From: Bdellovibrio sp.
Lineage (GTDB): Bacteria > Bdellovibrionota > Bdellovibrionia > Bdellovibrionales > Bdellovibrionaceae
DNA length: 21,214 nt
NCBI GenBank assembly: GCA_019104905.1
Contig: JAHRXB010000090.1
Coordinates: forward strand, 1-21,214
Direction of reading: 5' to 3'
Shown: positions 20,863 to 21,214 of the stretch, one piece after another
Layout: each line of letters opens with the position of its first letter
Numbering within the stretch: position 1 is the stretch's first letter
Made by a program: the position numbers and the translations under genes
The notes under the pieces: generated by a model
Told to the model about the DNA's origin: nothing
What the model saw: only the letters and a program-made list of their open reading frames with translations
Databases searched by the model: none

Positions 20863-21214
20863 TTTGCCTGGTTTTGTTTTACTCCTGTTTCGGTTTTGCA
20901 AATGAAGAATCCCTCAGTTCCTTTTCCAAAGCCTTGGATAAAACTCTTCGACATCTCAATCGATCAGAATCTCGCCCCTGCAACTCCGACAATTCTTTAA
21001 CGCCGTCATCATCTGATTTGGTTCTTTTTGAAAACAAGTCGGCGACTGCACTCTCGAAGAAAGATGCTCAAAACCTTTTTAACGACTTACAAAATAAATC
21101 CGACATCCCTTATGAGTTCTCTCTGGCAGGGTGTGAACAACGAGCTCACGAAATGTCGCGCCTATTGCTATTAAAAGGAATCACTCCGTTAAAAGCCTTT
21201 GTCTCGGTGGATGA
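20847..21214 (+). CDS. Secreted protein-glutamine glutaminase-like enzyme, N-terminal part
   Basis: The gene runs off the window; 122 codons are present. A Sec signal peptide (MRKIFFCLVLFYSCFGFA-N) is followed by a short propeptide-like segment. The sequence DAQNLFNDLQNKSDIPYEFSL then A-G-C-E-Q-R-A-H-E-M-S-R-L-L-L closely follows the pattern of Chryseobacterium protein-glutaminase around its catalytic Cys (LFNQIKNQ, then D-G-C-Y-A-R-A-H-K-M). Cys96 is therefore the likely nucleophile; the catalytic His and Asp would lie downstream of the window. The enzyme deamidates glutamine side chains in proteins to glutamate. Similar folds occur in bacterial deamidase effectors. No Shine-Dalgarno sequence is visible. 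The family call is good; the natural target is unknown. Confidence 0.75.
   Translation, partial: MRKIFFCLVLFYSCFGFANEESLSSFSKALDKTLRHLNRSESRPCNSDNSLTPSSSDLVLFENKSATALSKKDAQNLFNDLQNKSDIPYEFSLAGCEQRAHEMSRLLLLKGITPLKAFVSVD

Overview
The window looks like chromosomal DNA of a Gram-negative, aerobic to microaerobic bacterium of the Bdellovibrio type (Bdellovibrionota or a related delta-type lineage). The evidence is indirect: a fused CcoN-CcoO oxidase subunit with a short CcoP, many secreted or lipoprotein products of unknown family, a secreted nuclease, a trypsin-like lipoprotein protease and a protein-glutaminase. This assignment is inference; no rRNA or other marker gene is present. No mobile element, CRISPR array, tRNA or rRNA was seen, and no gene-free stretch exceeds about 275 bases.

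Left part (1-4460). The 3' end of a sensor histidine kinase is followed by a tiny Lys/Ala-rich exported protein with a strong terminator. Four minus-strand genes come next: a cupin protein, a putative Na+/H+ antiporter, and an apparent two-gene operon of a secreted HNH nuclease followed by an ADP-ribosylglycohydrolase. The last pair has a recognisable promoter.

Central part (4458-13716, plus strand). An unknown 338-residue protein precedes an FNR-type regulator with a likely Fe-S cysteine set. A perfect FNR box (TTGAT-N4-ATCAA, 6291-6304) follows, and then a tightly packed cbb3 oxidase cluster: ccoI (copper P-type ATPase), ccoS, fused ccoN-ccoO, ccoQ, ccoP, ccoG and a DsbD_2/TauE-SafE-like membrane protein. 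Most junctions are 4-base ATGA or GTGA overlaps. The oxidase would carry out high-affinity oxygen respiration, CcoI, CcoG and the last gene would supply copper, and FNR would switch the operon on when oxygen falls.

Right part (13750-21214, plus strand). This holds an outer-membrane-type protein ending in a strong terminator, an OmpA-domain lipoprotein coupled to a CsbD-like stress protein, a ZIP metal transporter preceded by two inverted-repeat operators 31 bp apart, and a GltS glutamate symporter. A run of exported proteins follows: a trypsin-like lipoprotein protease, a Spy/CpxP-like protein, a Cys-rich secreted protein, and the start of a protein-glutamine glutaminase cut by the window edge. 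The glutaminase start codon sits in the loop of a perfect 11-bp hairpin.

No wholly new multi-gene system is evident. The most unusual signals are the paired operators before the ZIP gene, the start codon in a hairpin loop, the single-haem CcoP with no CcoH, the nuclease/ADP-ribosylhydrolase operon, and promoters that abut start codons lacking usable ribosome binding sites.
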